This document shows, piece after piece, positions 21,055-32,646 of a stretch of DNA of 64,000 nt (position 1 is its first letter; every line of letters starts with the position of its first letter). Source of the stretch: Brucella cytisi (GTDB taxonomy: Bacteria > Pseudomonadota > Alphaproteobacteria > Rhizobiales > Rhizobiaceae); the NCBI GenBank assembly GCA_012103075.1, contig JAAVLQ010000002.1, positions 1,848,001 to 1,912,000 of the forward strand, read 5' to 3'. A program made the translations under genes and the position numbers. Under the pieces are notes generated by a model. The model was given only the letters and a program-made list of their open reading frames with translations, was not told the origin of the DNA and made no database searches.

Positions 21055-23396
21055 TTATGCTTTCAGCATGATCGTGCACACAGCCGCAGCTTGCACGGCT
21101 TTTGGGGAATAGACGAGCGGATAATGGTTTCCATCGCGCCAACCAATAAAATGATCCTGATAACTCGATGTTTCTGGAATACCTGACTGCCCCGGATTAT
21201 TGATAAACAGGCTGTTATCCCAAGCCCCGACGTCGATCACCATGCGAACTGATGGGCCGGCCAGAACGGAAAAATCCGCAAGCCTGTAATTGGCATAATT
21301 GAGCGTCGAACTGCTCCCGCCGAGACCGATTGGCTGCAAGGACCAGTTTTCTTCGGTCAGTTCTTGCAAGGGGGTGCTGCAAATGCAGCTTGTGGATAAG
21401 CCCCCATGACCATCGTTCGGGATCAGCGCCCATAATGACTTCGCATTCGGCAAAGCCATCATTGAGGCTTTGGACAATCTGTTCGGACATCTGCGTATCG
21501 CCGTGCACCCCTTCCAGCCATACCACGATGCTCGGTGCATCGAACGGGAAGAGCAACGGGACAATCTGCGGCGTCGCACCCTCCACCCGGGCAGCAAGCG
21601 GGCCGAGATGTTTGCTGAACCATACCTCGAAAAAGGCAGAGGCGGCGGATCCGGGCGCGAGATCACCATCCCAGTCTTGCAACAACCGCCAAACAGGCAA
21701 CTCGGTAACCGCCGGCATGGTCGACAAACAGGCGAGCACACGCCGGGCGATCGGTGAAAAAGTTGAGCATTGCAGGCGCACGCAATCCGCAAGCGAAATC
21801 GGTTCGCTGCGCGACAATTCGCGATGAAGCGTATCGTGCCTGCTGCTGTCGAGCCACTCATAACCGATGGCCGGGTTGGAACGTGACCAATCGTCTGGCA
21901 CGTTCATCGCATTGGCCGTCGCCACGAAACCGTGCGTCGGATTGATCGCGTAGGGTCCGGCTTGCGGCGGCAAATATCCGCCCCATTCATAACGCCCATC
22001 GCCCGGCACAGGGAGAAGTCCGTCCCAATTGCTGCGAACCGGCGTCGCACCGGATGGCTTCCGGGCAATCGTGTTGCTGGTATCGGCATAGATATGATTG
22101 ACGGATGGACAGCCCCAACGTGCCAGAGCGTCCGAATACTCCACATAGCTGGTCGACCGCATGATGGAAAGGCTGGCCATATATGGCGCCATGCCGGCAT
22201 CCATCCAGACAGTGCGTAATGCGAAGGCGCGATTATTTTCCGCATCCTGAAACAGGAGCGGACCGTGGCGGGTGAATTTCAGCGCAACCGTCTGATCCGG
22301 GCACCCCTTGACGGAAATCGACTCCTCTATCGTCCGGACGCGTTCCTCGCCCTTGTGATAGGCATATAGATCGGGATCGTCTACATTTGTCTGGTAGACA
22401 TAGATGTCTTCCTGATCTGCTCCGAAAATCGTCAGGCCGAAAGCAGCAGTGCCATTGTGGCCCATTGATATGCCGGGCACCATTGGTTCACCCGCACCGA
22501 TCACGTCCAACCCCGGCATGGACAGGTGAACCACATAGCGGATCGACGGCAAGACATGAATACGATGCGGATCGAGGGCGGGGATCGGACGACCCGTATC
22601 GGTTTTGCCGCTGATATGGCCCAGTTGTTCGATCCTTCTTCGAAAGCGGCCCTGCTGATTTCACCGGACGAGGCAATCGAGGTCCATAGACGGGCCTCAA
22701 CAAGCGTGGCGGCGAGCCGGTCCCTCGAAAAGGTCGCCGGGCTGACGGCAAGATTGAAATCGCGCAGAACCCGATCCGTCATGATTGCCGGATCGAACCC
22801 TTCAACGGGTTGCGGGACCACACCGTGCGACAATTCTTTCCGCAACTGATCGAGTTTCGCGCCAAGTTCAATTCCGGCCGCTGCCATCACTTTCGACCGC
22901 AGAAGCTCGGATGATGCATTGCGCGTAAGCGAGTGGGTCCGTACGCGCACGACATCTTCCGGCTTCCAGCGATCCGGCCGATGACCGAGCAGGATGAACT
23001 CCGGCGGCAGCGCCATCGATCCCGCGTCGCAGGCATCAACATAGGCATTGATACCACAGGCAAATGCGGTGCAGATTTCTTCCGAATCCGGCCCATAGGC
23101 TTTCCATTCGGGAGCCATGTCGCCGCGATAAAGCAGCAACCTTGCAGCTCTGTCCTGTTCGAGATAACCGGGACCGAAATCGCGCGCAAGCGGTTTTAGA
23201 CCGCGCTTGCGCGCGATATCGATCTGCCAGAGGCGGTCACGCGCGGCGTTCCAGCCTTGAGCAAAGAAAAGATCGTGAAGGTTGTTAGCCCGAATATGGG
23301 CAACCCCCAAAGATCCACCGTGATGGTAACGTCCTGTTTCAGACCGGAGACCCGCCGGGCATCAAGCCTCGCCGTATCCGACTTCGCATCAACCAT
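21055..23396 (-). CDS. Penicillin-acylase-family Ntn hydrolase (frameshifted)
   Basis: Amide hydrolase of about 780 residues, the penicillin G / cephalosporin / AHL acylase superfamily. The N-terminal part carries DVTITVD, HIRANNLHDLFFAQGWNAARDRLWQ and GINAYVDA. The self-cleavage site with nucleophile Ser is seen as GSNNWAIS, and the beta chain has SMGHNGTAAFGLT, FTRHGPLLF, TANAMNVP and the C-terminal HYPLVYSP. Indels near 23300, 22540 and 21350 split it. No export signal is visible at the chosen start, which is unusual because most relatives are periplasmic. It lies downstream of two M20 hydrolases and a peptide-type importer. Confidence 0.85.
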
Positions 23397-24550
23397 GGTC
23401 GCACCCGTTGCGCTTTATTCAAGCCGAGAAACAGCCCCGCATGGAGCCGTGCCCGTTCGACAAGACTATCCTCGAAGATATGCTCACCTAAAGTATGCAG
23501 GCCATCGCCGCGCACGCCGATGGAATCGAGCGTCGGGATACCGAGCGCGCCAGTGAAGTTGCCATCAGACCCACCGCCCGAACTCTGTGCGGTCATGGTG
23601 AAGCCGATTTCCTTGGCAATGTCATTGGCGAAGTTAAAGAGCTTCATATCCTGCGGCTGTGCATTTTTCCCACACGGGGGGCGGGTCACGCCGCGCGTCA
23701 CGATGAATTCAACATCGTCTTTCACGCCTGCAAGCGCCATGATCCTCTCAACGCCATCTTCGAGATCCTTCTGGGTCTTGGCCATGCTGAGCGCTTCGGC
23801 CCTGCAGTTCGAGGAAACGCAATTGACCCATTGTCCCGCCTGAATGACCCCGACAGAGAAGGTGCAGTCATCCGAGGTGAGCGCTTCGATATCGATGATC
23901 TTTTCAGCCATGCGGCGGATGGCTGAGCGGCCTTCCGCCAATAGCCAGCCGGCATGGCTCGGCCGTCCGACCGTCTCGAGATTAAAGCGGGCGATCGCAT
24001 AGCGACCCACCACCGCACCACCATCGCGCCGTGCCGGTTCGGGCACCAGTACATACTTGTTCTTGAGCGCTTCGTTCTCAATCAGATCGCGTGTGGAGGG
24101 GGTTCCGACTTCCTCATCGGGCGTCAAAAGGAAAGTGACAGGCAGCTTCGTTTTCAGTTCCGAGCGAGCGATCCGGCGCATGGCTTCGAGAGCGACGAAA
24201 TTACCGCCCTTCATATCCCGGATGCCGGGACCATAAATCTTGCCACCTTCGCGGCGATAGGGATTCACATTAATGACACCGAGCGGATGCACCGTATCGA
24301 GATGACCGGAAACCAGAATGCCCGGTTTGCCCTGATCCGCATGCGGGAAACGTGCACGCAAAGAGCCACCAAACCCCATGCGTCCGGGAATGAATTCAAC
24401 GCTCGCACCGGCAGCGGCAAAATCATAAGCGGCAACGTCAACCATGCGGTTCACAGCGACCGCATCAAAGGTCGGGCTTTCCGTTTCAATCCAAGGGCGC
24501 AGGCGCCCAATCATATCGTCGAGATCGAATGACAGTTCATGCGCACTCAT
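23339..24550 (-). CDS. M20 peptidase, glutamate carboxypeptidase (CPG2)-like
   Basis: About 403 residues. Metal ligands and catalytic residues are seen in order: VSGHLDTVHP (His and Asp), GPGIRDMKGGN (bridging Asp), LLTPDEEVGTP (catalytic Glu and ligand) and VPEPARR, with a dimerisation SHAGW motif. It would release C-terminal amino acids (for example Glu) from N-acyl or peptidyl substrates. Its start overlaps the stop of the upstream M20 gene by four bases (ATGA). The last 20 residues overlap the acylase start by 58 bp and look out of frame; a one-base shift would end it at the TGA inside ATGGTTGA of the next gene, the usual coupling. Confidence 0.87.
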   Translation of the reverse strand: MSAHELSFDLDDMIGRLRPWIETESPTFDAVAVNRMVDVAAYDFAAAGASVEFIPGRMGFGGSLRARFPHADQGKPGILVSGHLDTVHPLGVINVNPYRREGGKIYGPGIRDMKGGNFVALEAMRRIARSELKTKLPVTFLLTPDEEVGTPSTRDLIENEALKNKYVLVPEPARRDGGAVVGRYAIARFNLETVGRPSHAGWLLAEGRSAIRRMAEKIIDIEALTSDDCTFSVGVIQAGQWVNCVSSNCRAEALSMAKTQKDLEDGVERIMALAGVKDDVEFIVTRGVTRPPCGKNAQPQDMKLFNFANDIAKEIGFTMTAQSSGGGSDGNFTGALGIPTLDSIGVRGDGLHTLGEHIFEDSLVERARLHAGLFLGLNKAQRVRPWLMRSRIRRGLMPGGSPV

Positions 24551-25746
24551 GCGGCTAATTCCTTGTTCACTGACAGGCGAGTTTCCACGATCCGGGCGTA
24601 GATCGACGATCCGATTGGCAACGTCGCGGGATCGAGGGTAAAGGCGGGATTGTGAAGGGCAGCTTTACCGCCATGCAGCACATTGATATAGGCGCCGGGC
24701 ACACGTGCCAGCATGTCGGCAAAATCTTCGCTGCCCATGAAAGCCGGGCAATCGTCGCTCACGTTTTCCTCGCCCAGAACATCCCGTGCGGCCGCGACAT
24801 AAGCCTCAGCCAGTTCGTGATCGTTGCGCAGGACATCAAACACATTGCGAATTTCCACATCGACGGTAATGCCATAGCCTGCCGCGACACCGGCGCAAAT
24901 CTCACGCAGGCGACTTTCGGCAAGATCGCAGACGCGCTTTTCGAAATAGCGGATAGTACCGGTGATGGTCGCGACTTCCGGCACGATGTTGTAAGCGCTA
25001 CCGGTGTGGAACTGGGTACAGGAAACCACACAGGCTTCAGTCGCCGGAATATTGCGCGAGACGATCGTTTGCAACTGACCGACCAGATCGGCCCCGATCA
25101 CCAACACATCGCGCGAATTATGAGGCTGGGCGGCATGGCTGCCTTTGCCGGTCAGCTTGATGTCGAAGAAACTGGCGCCGGCCATGGCCGCGCCCTTGCG
25201 GATAACGGCTTTGCCGAGCGTGCCCAAGGGCTGGTTGTGCATTCCGTAGATTTCATCGCACGGAAAGCGCTCGAACAGGCCTTCGGCAATCATACTGTGT
25301 GCGCCACCCAATCCTTCTTCGGCGGGCTGGAAAACGAAAACGGCACTACCTTCGAAATTGCGCGTTGCCGCGAGATATTGCGCGGCACCGAGCAACATCG
25401 TCGTGTGGCCGTCATGGCCGCAGGCATGCATGCGTCCGGGGTTTTGCGAGCTATAGGGAACGCCGGAAATTTCGTCTATGGGCAGCGCGTCCATATCCGC
25501 GCGCAGGCCGACCCGACGATTGCCGGCATTGCGCCCCTTCAGGATGCCTACAACGCCGGTCTTGGCAATACCGGTGTGAACTTCATCGAAGCCCCATTTT
25601 TCCAGAAGAGCGGCGACAACGCCCGACGCGTGTTTCTCCTCAAAGCCGATCTCGGGATGACGATGCAGATCCTCAAAAACCGCGCGCATCTCGCCGGCTT
25701 TCTCCTCAATAAACGGTATGATGGGCATGATTTCATTCCTGTTCAA
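24547..25746 (-). CDS. M20-family amidohydrolase (hippurate/IAA-amino-acid type)
   Basis: Intact, 399 residues. Motifs: LHRHPEIGFEEKHA, RADMDALPIDEISG, MHACGHDGHTTML, FQPAEEGLGGAHS, SHAAQPHNSRD and the C-terminal GSEDFADMLARVPG. These supply the two-metal site and dimer interface. It would hydrolyse N-acyl amino acids delivered by the ABC importer encoded immediately upstream on the same strand. It is clearly related to the M20 gene at 17964 but divergent, so not a recent copy. Confidence 0.92.
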   Translation of the reverse strand: MNRNEIMPIIPFIEEKAGEMRAVFEDLHRHPEIGFEEKHASGVVAALLEKWGFDEVHTGIAKTGVVGILKGRNAGNRRVGLRADMDALPIDEISGVPYSSQNPGRMHACGHDGHTTMLLGAAQYLAATRNFEGSAVFVFQPAEEGLGGAHSMIAEGLFERFPCDEIYGMHNQPLGTLGKAVIRKGAAMAGASFFDIKLTGKGSHAAQPHNSRDVLVIGADLVGQLQTIVSRNIPATEACVVSCTQFHTGSAYNIVPEVATITGTIRYFEKRVCDLAESRLREICAGVAAGYGITVDVEIRNVFDVLRNDHELAEAYVAAARDVLGEENVSDDCPAFMGSEDFADMLARVPGAYINVLHGGKAALHNPAFTLDPATLPIGSSIYARIVETRLSVNKELAA

Positions 25747-25796
25747 AAATCACTCGGAAAATCGGGACGGTACCTTCGCCCCCAATCAGACAGCGG

Positions 25797-27441
25797 TCAG
25801 ACGACGGGCTGCCCCGCCGCAAAATCCCAGAAACGACCGAGAGCCGCTTCAATCAGTGCGAGTGTATAATCGTGCGATGGACTTCTCAGCACATCGTCTG
25901 CCTCCCCTGCTCGACCACCTTGCCACGCTTCATCACCAGCACCTCATCGCAGATTTGTGCTGCGACCCGTAGGTCATGCGTAATGAAGATGATGGCGATG
26001 TCGGTTTCTCTCTGGAGCTCTGCCAGAAGAGCGAGAACTTGCGCCTGCACCGACACATCAAGCGCCGACACAGCCTCGTCCGCAACCAGAATATCCGGCC
26101 GCAGGGCAACCGCGCGGGCGATTGCGATACGCTGGCGCTGCCCGCCGGAAAACTGGTGTGGATAACGCTTCAAAGCATCTTCCGGCAACGATACGACCTT
26201 CAAGAGCCGCTTGGCTTCCGCAACGGCGTTTTCATAGGAAACACCGTAGTTCAACGGCCCTTCCGTCAGGCTTTGTTCAATGGTCCAGCGCGGGTTGAGA
26301 GAGCGAAACGGATCCTGAAATACAACCTGAAGTTTTTGCGAAACGGCTTCATTTCACGTTTGCCGAGATGGGCGATGTCGCGACCGTCAACGACGATTTC
26401 GCCTTCCGTCGGCTCGATCAAGCGCATGATCGACCGCGCCACCGTCGTCTTGCCGGAACCGGATTCACCGACAATACCAAGCGTGCGACCCGGCTGCAGT
26501 TCGAAGGTGACTTCGCTCGATGCCCTGACGCCGGGCTTTCTGTTGAAAATGCTGCCGCTCTTATAGGTCATACCGAGTTTACGGACCTGAATTACAGGAT
26601 TGCGTCCCTGTCGTTCGCGCGCCGCACGTGGGATGAGGCTTGGTACCGAACTGAGCAAGTCTTTCGTATATTGCTGCTGCGGCTGTGTCAGCACCTGCCG
26701 AATTCTGCCACGCTCTACGATCTCACCATTGCACATCACGCAGACACGGTCCGCGATCTCGGCAACCACGCCCATATCGTGCGTGATAAACAGCACCGCG
26801 GTTCCATGCTTTTCCTGCAATTCTGCAATCAGCGACAAAATTTGCTTCTGCGTCGTCACATCAAGTGCCGTAGTCGGTTCATCGGCAATCAGTAGCATCG
26901 GCTCCAGAATGAGCGCCATGGCGATCATGATGCGCTGGCGCTGTCCACCGGATAGCTGGTGCGGATAGCTCTGATAAATGCGCTCGACATCGGGCAGATG
27001 CACTTGCTCCATGATGTTTATGACTTTGGCACGTTTGGCATCTGCAGACAGTCCAGTGTGAATGTCCAGTACCTCGGTGATCTGTTCGCCGACCCGCATG
27101 ACTGGATTGAGTGCCGTCATTGGCTCCTGAAAGATCATGGAAATGCGCGTGGTGCGGATTTTCTTCATATCATAGGGCGACAGCTTGAGGAGGTCGTTGC
27201 CGTCCAGCCGGATCGCGCCGCACTCCACCTTGAGGGCATGCTTGGGCAAAAGCCCCATCGCCGTCAGCGAGGTCACCGATTTTCCCGAACCGGATTCGCC
27301 GACGAGGCACACTGTTTCACCCTTGCGGATATCAAAGCTGACACCACGCAGGACGGGTGTGCCGCCCGGCAGGGCCACGACGAGGTTTTCCACCTCAAGC
27401 ACAACGTTCTCTTGCGACAAATCACGATTGCGCAATTCCAT
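25797..27441 (-). CDS. Peptide/oligopeptide ABC transporter, fused tandem ATPase (DppD-DppF type)
   Basis: About 545 residues with two full nucleotide-binding domains. Domain 1 has Walker A GESGSGKSV, signature LSGGQRQRIMIAMAL and Walker B LLIADEPTTALD. Domain 2 has GESGSGKTT, FSGGQRQRIAIARAV and ILVADEAVSALD. The start at 27441 follows GGGAGGGCTGAT. Frame breaks occur near 26265-26340 and near 25890. The second one causes a false stop; correcting it gives the C-terminus EADDVLRSPSHDYTLALIEA, ending at 25797. It energises the permease pair encoded upstream. Confidence 0.87.
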
Positions 27442-27442
27442 A

Positions 27443-28326
27443 TCAGCCCTCCCGCTTCTTGAGACGTGGATCGAGACTATCGCGCGCCGCATCGCCCAGA
27501 AGATTGATCGATAGCACGCACAATGTCAGCAACAGGCCGGGCCAGAGCACAATCGACGGTTTGATGCGGAAGAACTGGCGGCCCTCCGCCATGATGTTGC
27601 CCCGGTTGGAATTTCTGTGCTGATACCGGCGCCGAGGAACGAAAGGATCGCTTCGGTCAGGATCGCCGAAGCGACAATGTAGGTTGCCTGCACAATCAGC
27701 GGCGCCATCGTGTTCGGCAAAAGATGCCGGAACAGGATTTTCGGCGTGCTGGAACCGAGTGCCAGCGCCGCTTCGACATAAGGTTCCTCCCGGGCACTCA
27801 GAATAATCGAACGGACCAGACGCACCACACGCGGAATCTCGGGAATGGTAATCGCCACGATCACCGAACCGACGGACGGCCCGTTGAGCGCAACGAGCGC
27901 GATGGCGATCAGGATCGACGGCATCGCCATCAGGGCATCCATCATACGCATGATGATCGCATCGGCGGTACGAAAGAAACCGGCGATGAGACCGATGAAA
28001 ACACCGGCCGTAATCGACGCCGTTGCGGCCAGAAGCCCGATCAGGAGCGAGATCCGCCCGCCAAGGATCATGCGCGAGAAGAGATCGCGACCGTAATTGT
28101 CCGTGCCGAGCAGATATTCATCCGAAGGCGGTTTTAGACGCATCAACGGGTTCATGGTCAAAGGATCGTGTGGTGCTATCCGGGGCGAGATGATAGTGAT
28201 CAGAACGATTGCGGCGAGAAGAACGCCCGCAATCAGTGGCCCGATACCGACGCGAGCAACGCGCGGCAACGAGAACAGGCGAAGCATCCAGTGCATGCCG
28301 GCCGATGTCGATTCAGAGCGCATCAA
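27443..28326 (-). CDS. Peptide ABC transporter permease, DppC type (one frameshift)
   Basis: About 294 residues; inner-membrane subunit with an N-terminal OppC-type anchor, GTDNYGRDLFSRMILGGRIS and the EAA loop (EAALALGSSTPKILFRHLLPN). An indel near 27605 creates a false C-terminus; the corrected frame continues WGNIMAEG and ends LLGDAARDSLDPRLKKREG at 27443, matching the family. The stop overlaps the ribosome site of the ATPase gene. The start at 28326 overlaps the DppB-like stop by four bases. Confidence 0.87.
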
Positions 28327-29263
28327 TAACGAATCCTCGGGTCGAACAAAGTGTAAGAGAGGTCGATCAGCAAATTGACGAACACGTAAAGCGCACTCGT
28401 CAGAAGGATCATGGCCTGAATGACCGGGTAATCGCGCGCGAGCACCGCATCCACCGTCAGGCGACCGATGCCCGGAATATTGAAGATGCTCTCGGTGACG
28501 ACGACACCGGAGATCAGAAGGGCAAAACCGGTACCCACAATCGTAACGACCGGCACAGCCGCATTCTTGAGCGCGTGTACGAAAAGTAGACGGCGGTCGC
28601 TCACTCCCTTGGCACGGGCGGTTCGGATGTAGTCTTCACCCAGTACATCCAGCATCGCCGCACGGGTCATACGGGCAATGAGCGCGATATAGATCGAGGC
28701 CAGCGTCAAGGCAGGCAGGATTGCCCGTTCCATGAAACCACCGAAACCTGATGAAATCGGCTTGAAACCCTGCACCGGCAGCCAGCCGAGATTAACCGAG
28801 AAAATCAACAACAGCACATAACCGACCAGAAACACGGGCACGGAAAAGCCGAGAACCGAAAAGCTCATGACGAGATAATCGATCCAGAACGATGTCGCCG
28901 GGCCGCGACGACGCCCATGGGAATCGCCACGAGAACCGCAATGATGATAGTCAGAACGGCAATCGAAATGGTAGGACCGATGCGCTGTGAAACCATGTCC
29001 AGTACCGGGACGCCGGAAATCAGCGATACACCGAGATCGCCCTGCAATATCTTGCCCATCCGGGTGAAATATTGGGTCAGGATCGGTTCATTAAGGCCCA
29101 TGGCCTCGCGAATGCGCTCCAGTTGCTCTGTCGTCGCCGCGTCGCCTGCGAGGATCGCCGCCGGATCGCCGGGCGTTAGGCGCAGAAGGAGGAAAACGAA
29201 GATCGATACCAGCAGCAGAACCGGCACCAGCGCAAGAATGCGTTTTATCAGATAGACAGCCAT
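28323..29263 (-). CDS. Peptide ABC transporter permease, DppB type (one frameshift)
   Basis: About 313 residues: MAVYLIKRILALVPVLLLVSIFVFLLLRLTPGDP is the classic DppB N-terminus with its first membrane helix. Five further helices follow, and the EAA loop reads DYIRTARAKGVSDRRLLFVHALKN. An indel near 28885 breaks the frame at VVAAR and resumes at MSFSVLGFSVPVFLVG. The ATG at 29263 is preferred to one two codons upstream, as the family usually starts there; the ribosome site is weak. Confidence 0.87.
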
Positions 29264-29283
29264 ATACACGTCCCGCGTGAGGC

Positions 29284-29308
29284 GGAACCGGAGGGAGAAG
29301 CCGGTTCC
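29284..29308 (-). other. Hairpin between solute-binding protein and permease genes
   Basis: GGAACCGG and CCGGTTCC, perfect 8-bp arms with a 9-nt loop, in the 100-bp gap downstream of the binding-protein gene. Such intercistronic hairpins commonly keep binding-protein mRNA in excess over permease mRNA. A similar hairpin occupies the same place in the second importer operon (51233-51254). Confidence 0.55.
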
Positions 29309-29364
29309 ACATTGGACAGGGAGCTATCACGCCGGGAGACTTCAGCGCGATAGAGGCGGCAGGA

Positions 29365-30982
29365 TTATTCCTCTGTCTTTTTCACGTTCCAAAAGACCGG
29401 AACAGGCGAGCCAAGCATTTCGACGATATTGGCTCGGCGTCCCTGTGGCGGGTTGTACTCGCCAAGCGGAATATAGAGCACGTTCTCGAGCGTATGCGCC
29501 TGTATCTTCTCGACCACAACCTTGCGGTCTTCAGGTGACTGCGCGTTGATATAGTCCTTCTTCAAAACTTCGATCTGATCGTCCTTCGGCCAGCCGAACC
29601 AACCCTGATCGCCACGGCCGTTGAGCATCACCGAATTGAGCGGCGTTGCGATTTCTGGAATCTGCCAATTGGTGAAGAAGATGTTCCAGCCGCCTTTCGA
29701 TGGCTCGTCCTTGGAAGCGCGGCGACCGACCAGCGTCTGCCAGTCCATTGGCTGCATATCGACCGTGAATCCGGCCGCGCGCAATTGCTGTGCGGCGACA
29801 ACAGGTTGAGGTGAAAGGCTGGTCACATCAGTCGGTTGCATCATCACAACCGGCTTGCCGTCATAGCCAGCCTTTTTCAGGAGCGCCTTGGCTTCTTCAA
29901 TATTGCCTTTCGCAGTTATGGTTTCGGCGCCGATATCGGTGGCATTCGGCGTACTACAACCGAAAATCGCGCCGCAAATCTTGTAATAGCTGGGGTCCGC
30001 CATGAGCGCTGCCAGTACCGGTTCCTGCGACATGGCAAGGAAGGCCGCGCGCCGAATATCAGGATTGTCGAAAGGAGGATGCTTGAAATTCAGGCGACCC
30101 ATGGTCTGGTAGCCGAGCGGATCGCGCTTTTCCAGAACGACGGAATCGTCCCCGTCGAACAGCGGAACCAGATCAACCGGCACCTGCTCCAGATAATCGA
30201 CTTCGCCGCTCATCAGCGCATTGACCGCGGTCTGCGCGTCAGTCATCGTAACCCAGCGTACCTTGTCCACATTCACGACCTTGCCCCCGCCATCCAGCTC
30301 GCAGGCTCTTTTCGCGGAACATAATCCTCGTTCTTGACGTAGCTGACACCGACGCCCGGCTGGAACTCCGCAGGCACGAACTTGAACGGGCCCGAACCGA
30401 TATGTTCAGTGATGGCAGTGTCCGCAGGGGTCGCGGCAATGCGGGCGGGCATGATGAAAGGCGGCAAGGCAGCCTGCTTGGACAGCGTATCGAGGAACGG
30501 CGCAAAAGGCTCCTTGAGCGTCCATACCAACGTCTTGTCGTTGGCGGCCTCGAGTGATTCCGTGATGTCCATGATGAGCTGGCCGCCCGCGTCGCGCTTG
30601 GCCCAGCGTTGCAGCGACGCCACCGCATCGGTTGCGGTAACCGGTGCGCCATCGTGGAACTTGAGGCCATCACGCAGCGTGAACGTATAGACTTTCTGGT
30701 CGTCGGAAATCGTCCAGTCCGCCATTTGCGGCTGCGGCTTGAAATTCTCGTCCACGGCGATCAGCACATCGTAGATCATATAGGCATGATCGCGCGTGAT
30801 ATGCGCCGTCGTGATAATTGGATCGAGGACACGTAGATCGGAATGCATGACAGCAGTCAGGGTCGTTTCGGCCCATGCATTGCCCGGCGCGTTGCCAGCA
30901 CCGAGTGCGATCAGAGAGGCGGCTAGTCCATACTTCAACCGACGGACAATCGGGCCGGAGGCAGGGATTTGAAAAACAGCAT
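29365..30982 (-). CDS. Peptide ABC transporter solute-binding protein, family 5 (frameshifted)
   Basis: Periplasmic receptor of about 540 residues. The ATG at 30982 has AGAGGAAC upstream; with one base added near 30965 it gives a signal peptide, MLFFKSLPPARLSVG then KYGLAASLIALGAGNAPGNAWA, cleaved before ETTLTAV. The SBP_bac_5 body includes LDPIITTAHITRDHAYMIYD, FTLRDGLKFHDGAPVTATD, IGSGPFKFV and DYLEQVPVDLV. Another indel lies near 30290. It is first gene after the M81 peptidase and precedes the permeases, so it defines substrate entry for the island. Confidence 0.87.
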
Positions 30983-31013
30983 CTAAGTGGTTCCTCTGAA
31001 GGTTTTTGTTTGT

Positions 31014-32510
31014 TTATTGTTTGAATTCTTTCCCCGAACGGTTCGAGCCGGATACCCGGGCGCAGATATTTCCATGGCAGTTGAGCGGGGCTCAGCGGCA
31101 TGGCGCCCGGAGCAGTGCATACCAGAAGCTTCTCGGCTATCGGCGCGAAGTCAGCGCGGAAATGCACGGAGCTTTTATTGACGAGAATAGCTTCCTGTTC
31201 CGGCTCGATACCGACCATGCGATACAGCGCGCGATCCGCCATTTGTGCGAGATTGGTCGTGACAACGACGCGCGTTCCGCCAATTCGCAGACATGCAGAT
31301 GGCCCCATATGCAGCCATGTGCCGCCATAATAGGGCCCGGTGGCATGCGCTTTGCCGTCGGAAAGTTTCTCCACCTGAAACCGTGCTGTAAATGGTGCGT
31401 CCCCGGCGATACCGGACTTGCCGCCTAGCGATATTTCGATCTCGGTTCCCTCACCTGCCCGATGTGCGAGCGCTGCAGCGTCTGGATCGTGCATGCAGCC
31501 GATGGATGCCCGCTCGGCACTACAGGCCACAAGTGCCCGGAGCATGCCTGTCGTGTCAGAGCTGCCCCCGGCGCCCGGATTGTCCTGCGTGTCGGCAATC
31601 ACGACGGGACGCGTTGCATTGCGGGATAGTTCGATCGCTTTTTCGACACCTTCTTTGGGCTGATAGGCAATGCCTGCAAATGAGCCTTCCGCGGCAGCAA
31701 GTGCATCGGCAATGGCATCCGCGCAACGCTCGACTGCGGCACAATCCCAGCCATAGGCGAAAACAGAGGGGCCGCATTCAGCAAAATCGGCAGCAGGAAA
31801 CCCCATGAAGAGCGAAGCCGTCAGCACGTTTTGCGGCAGGTTGACGGTCATGCCATAAAGGGCCTTGGCGGGCTGTTCGTCCGTGCATTGCCATGCAATC
31901 GGAATGAGATAATCGCCCTGCCGCATGGTCTTGTGCCAGCCATCCGATCGATCCATCAGCGCCTGCAACGCCTCGGCAGAACGATAACCGGTTTCAGCCA
32001 TATCGACATGCGGGTAGGTGCGGAAACCGACCATCACATCGGTAAGATCGAACATGCGCTTTGTTATATTACCGTGCAGATCGAGGGCGACGGCAATAGG
32101 CACATTGGGGCGAACAGCACGAATCCGCTCCAGCAATTCACCTTCGCCATCATCCACATGCGCCGCAACCATTGCACCGTGCAGGTCGATGAAAATTCCA
32201 TCGAGCGGACCGCAGTCCTTTAGCCCCTTCACGATTTCCGCGACAATGGCCTCATAGGCATCTTGCGTAACCGGTGCGGACGGTATGGCACCAGCCCAAA
32301 GGATCGGCACAATGTCCCATCCTGCTTCGTGAGCAAATTGCAGCGCACCGGCAATGCCCAGATTGACGTCCTGCGCGCGATCAACAATCGCGTCGCCACG
32401 TGACAATGGAATATAGCCACCGCCTTGAACAAATGCCGCCTTGTCAGCTGGGGTCGCGGCAAACGTATTCGTTTCATGCAAAAGCCAGCAACAGCCACGC
32501 GTTTTGACAC
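31014..32510 (-). CDS. M81-family metallopeptidase (MlrC / microcystinase-like)
   Basis: About 498 residues. The HETNTF motif follows the N-terminal VSKRVAVAGF strand; DLHGNIT and DNPGAGGSSDTT complete the M81 signature. MlrC was first known for degrading linearised microcystin peptides, but family members occur widely in peptide and amide catabolism. The start is a GTG at 32510 with GGGAGTAAGCTC upstream; the A4 run at 32480-32483 lacks one base. At the 3' end a C4 run at 31032-31035 has one base too many; correction ends the protein at 31014, while the uncorrected frame would run far into the binding-protein gene. Confidence 0.85.
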
Positions 32511-32553
32511 GAGCTTACTCCCATTTCATCGATTTGCCCCTCGGGCAGGAATG

Positions 32554-32572
32554 TGTATCTGTCAGCGATACA
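32554..32572. promoter_or_regulatory. Candidate IclR operator
   Basis: TGTATC and GATACA, perfect 6-bp arms around a 7-nt spacer, in the 136-bp gap between the divergent M81 peptidase and IclR genes. The position suits autoregulation and control of the scavenging operon; no consensus is claimed. Confidence 0.4.
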
Positions 32573-32646
32573 TCTATATCTATTTTTATCTTAGGAACCA
32601 ATTTTGGCTCTTGTCAATCCTAGAACGACGACTAAAAGATTTTCGC

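Noticed and set aside
20642..21112. 156-codon plus-strand open frame
   Set aside because: No ribosome site or recognised motif, and its 3' part is antisense to the conserved acylase C-terminus.
30670..32481. A 603-codon frame as a fusion of M81 peptidase with another protein
   Set aside because: The last ~110 codons read the binding-protein gene out of frame; one base in the C4 run at 31032-31035 ends the peptidase properly at 31014.
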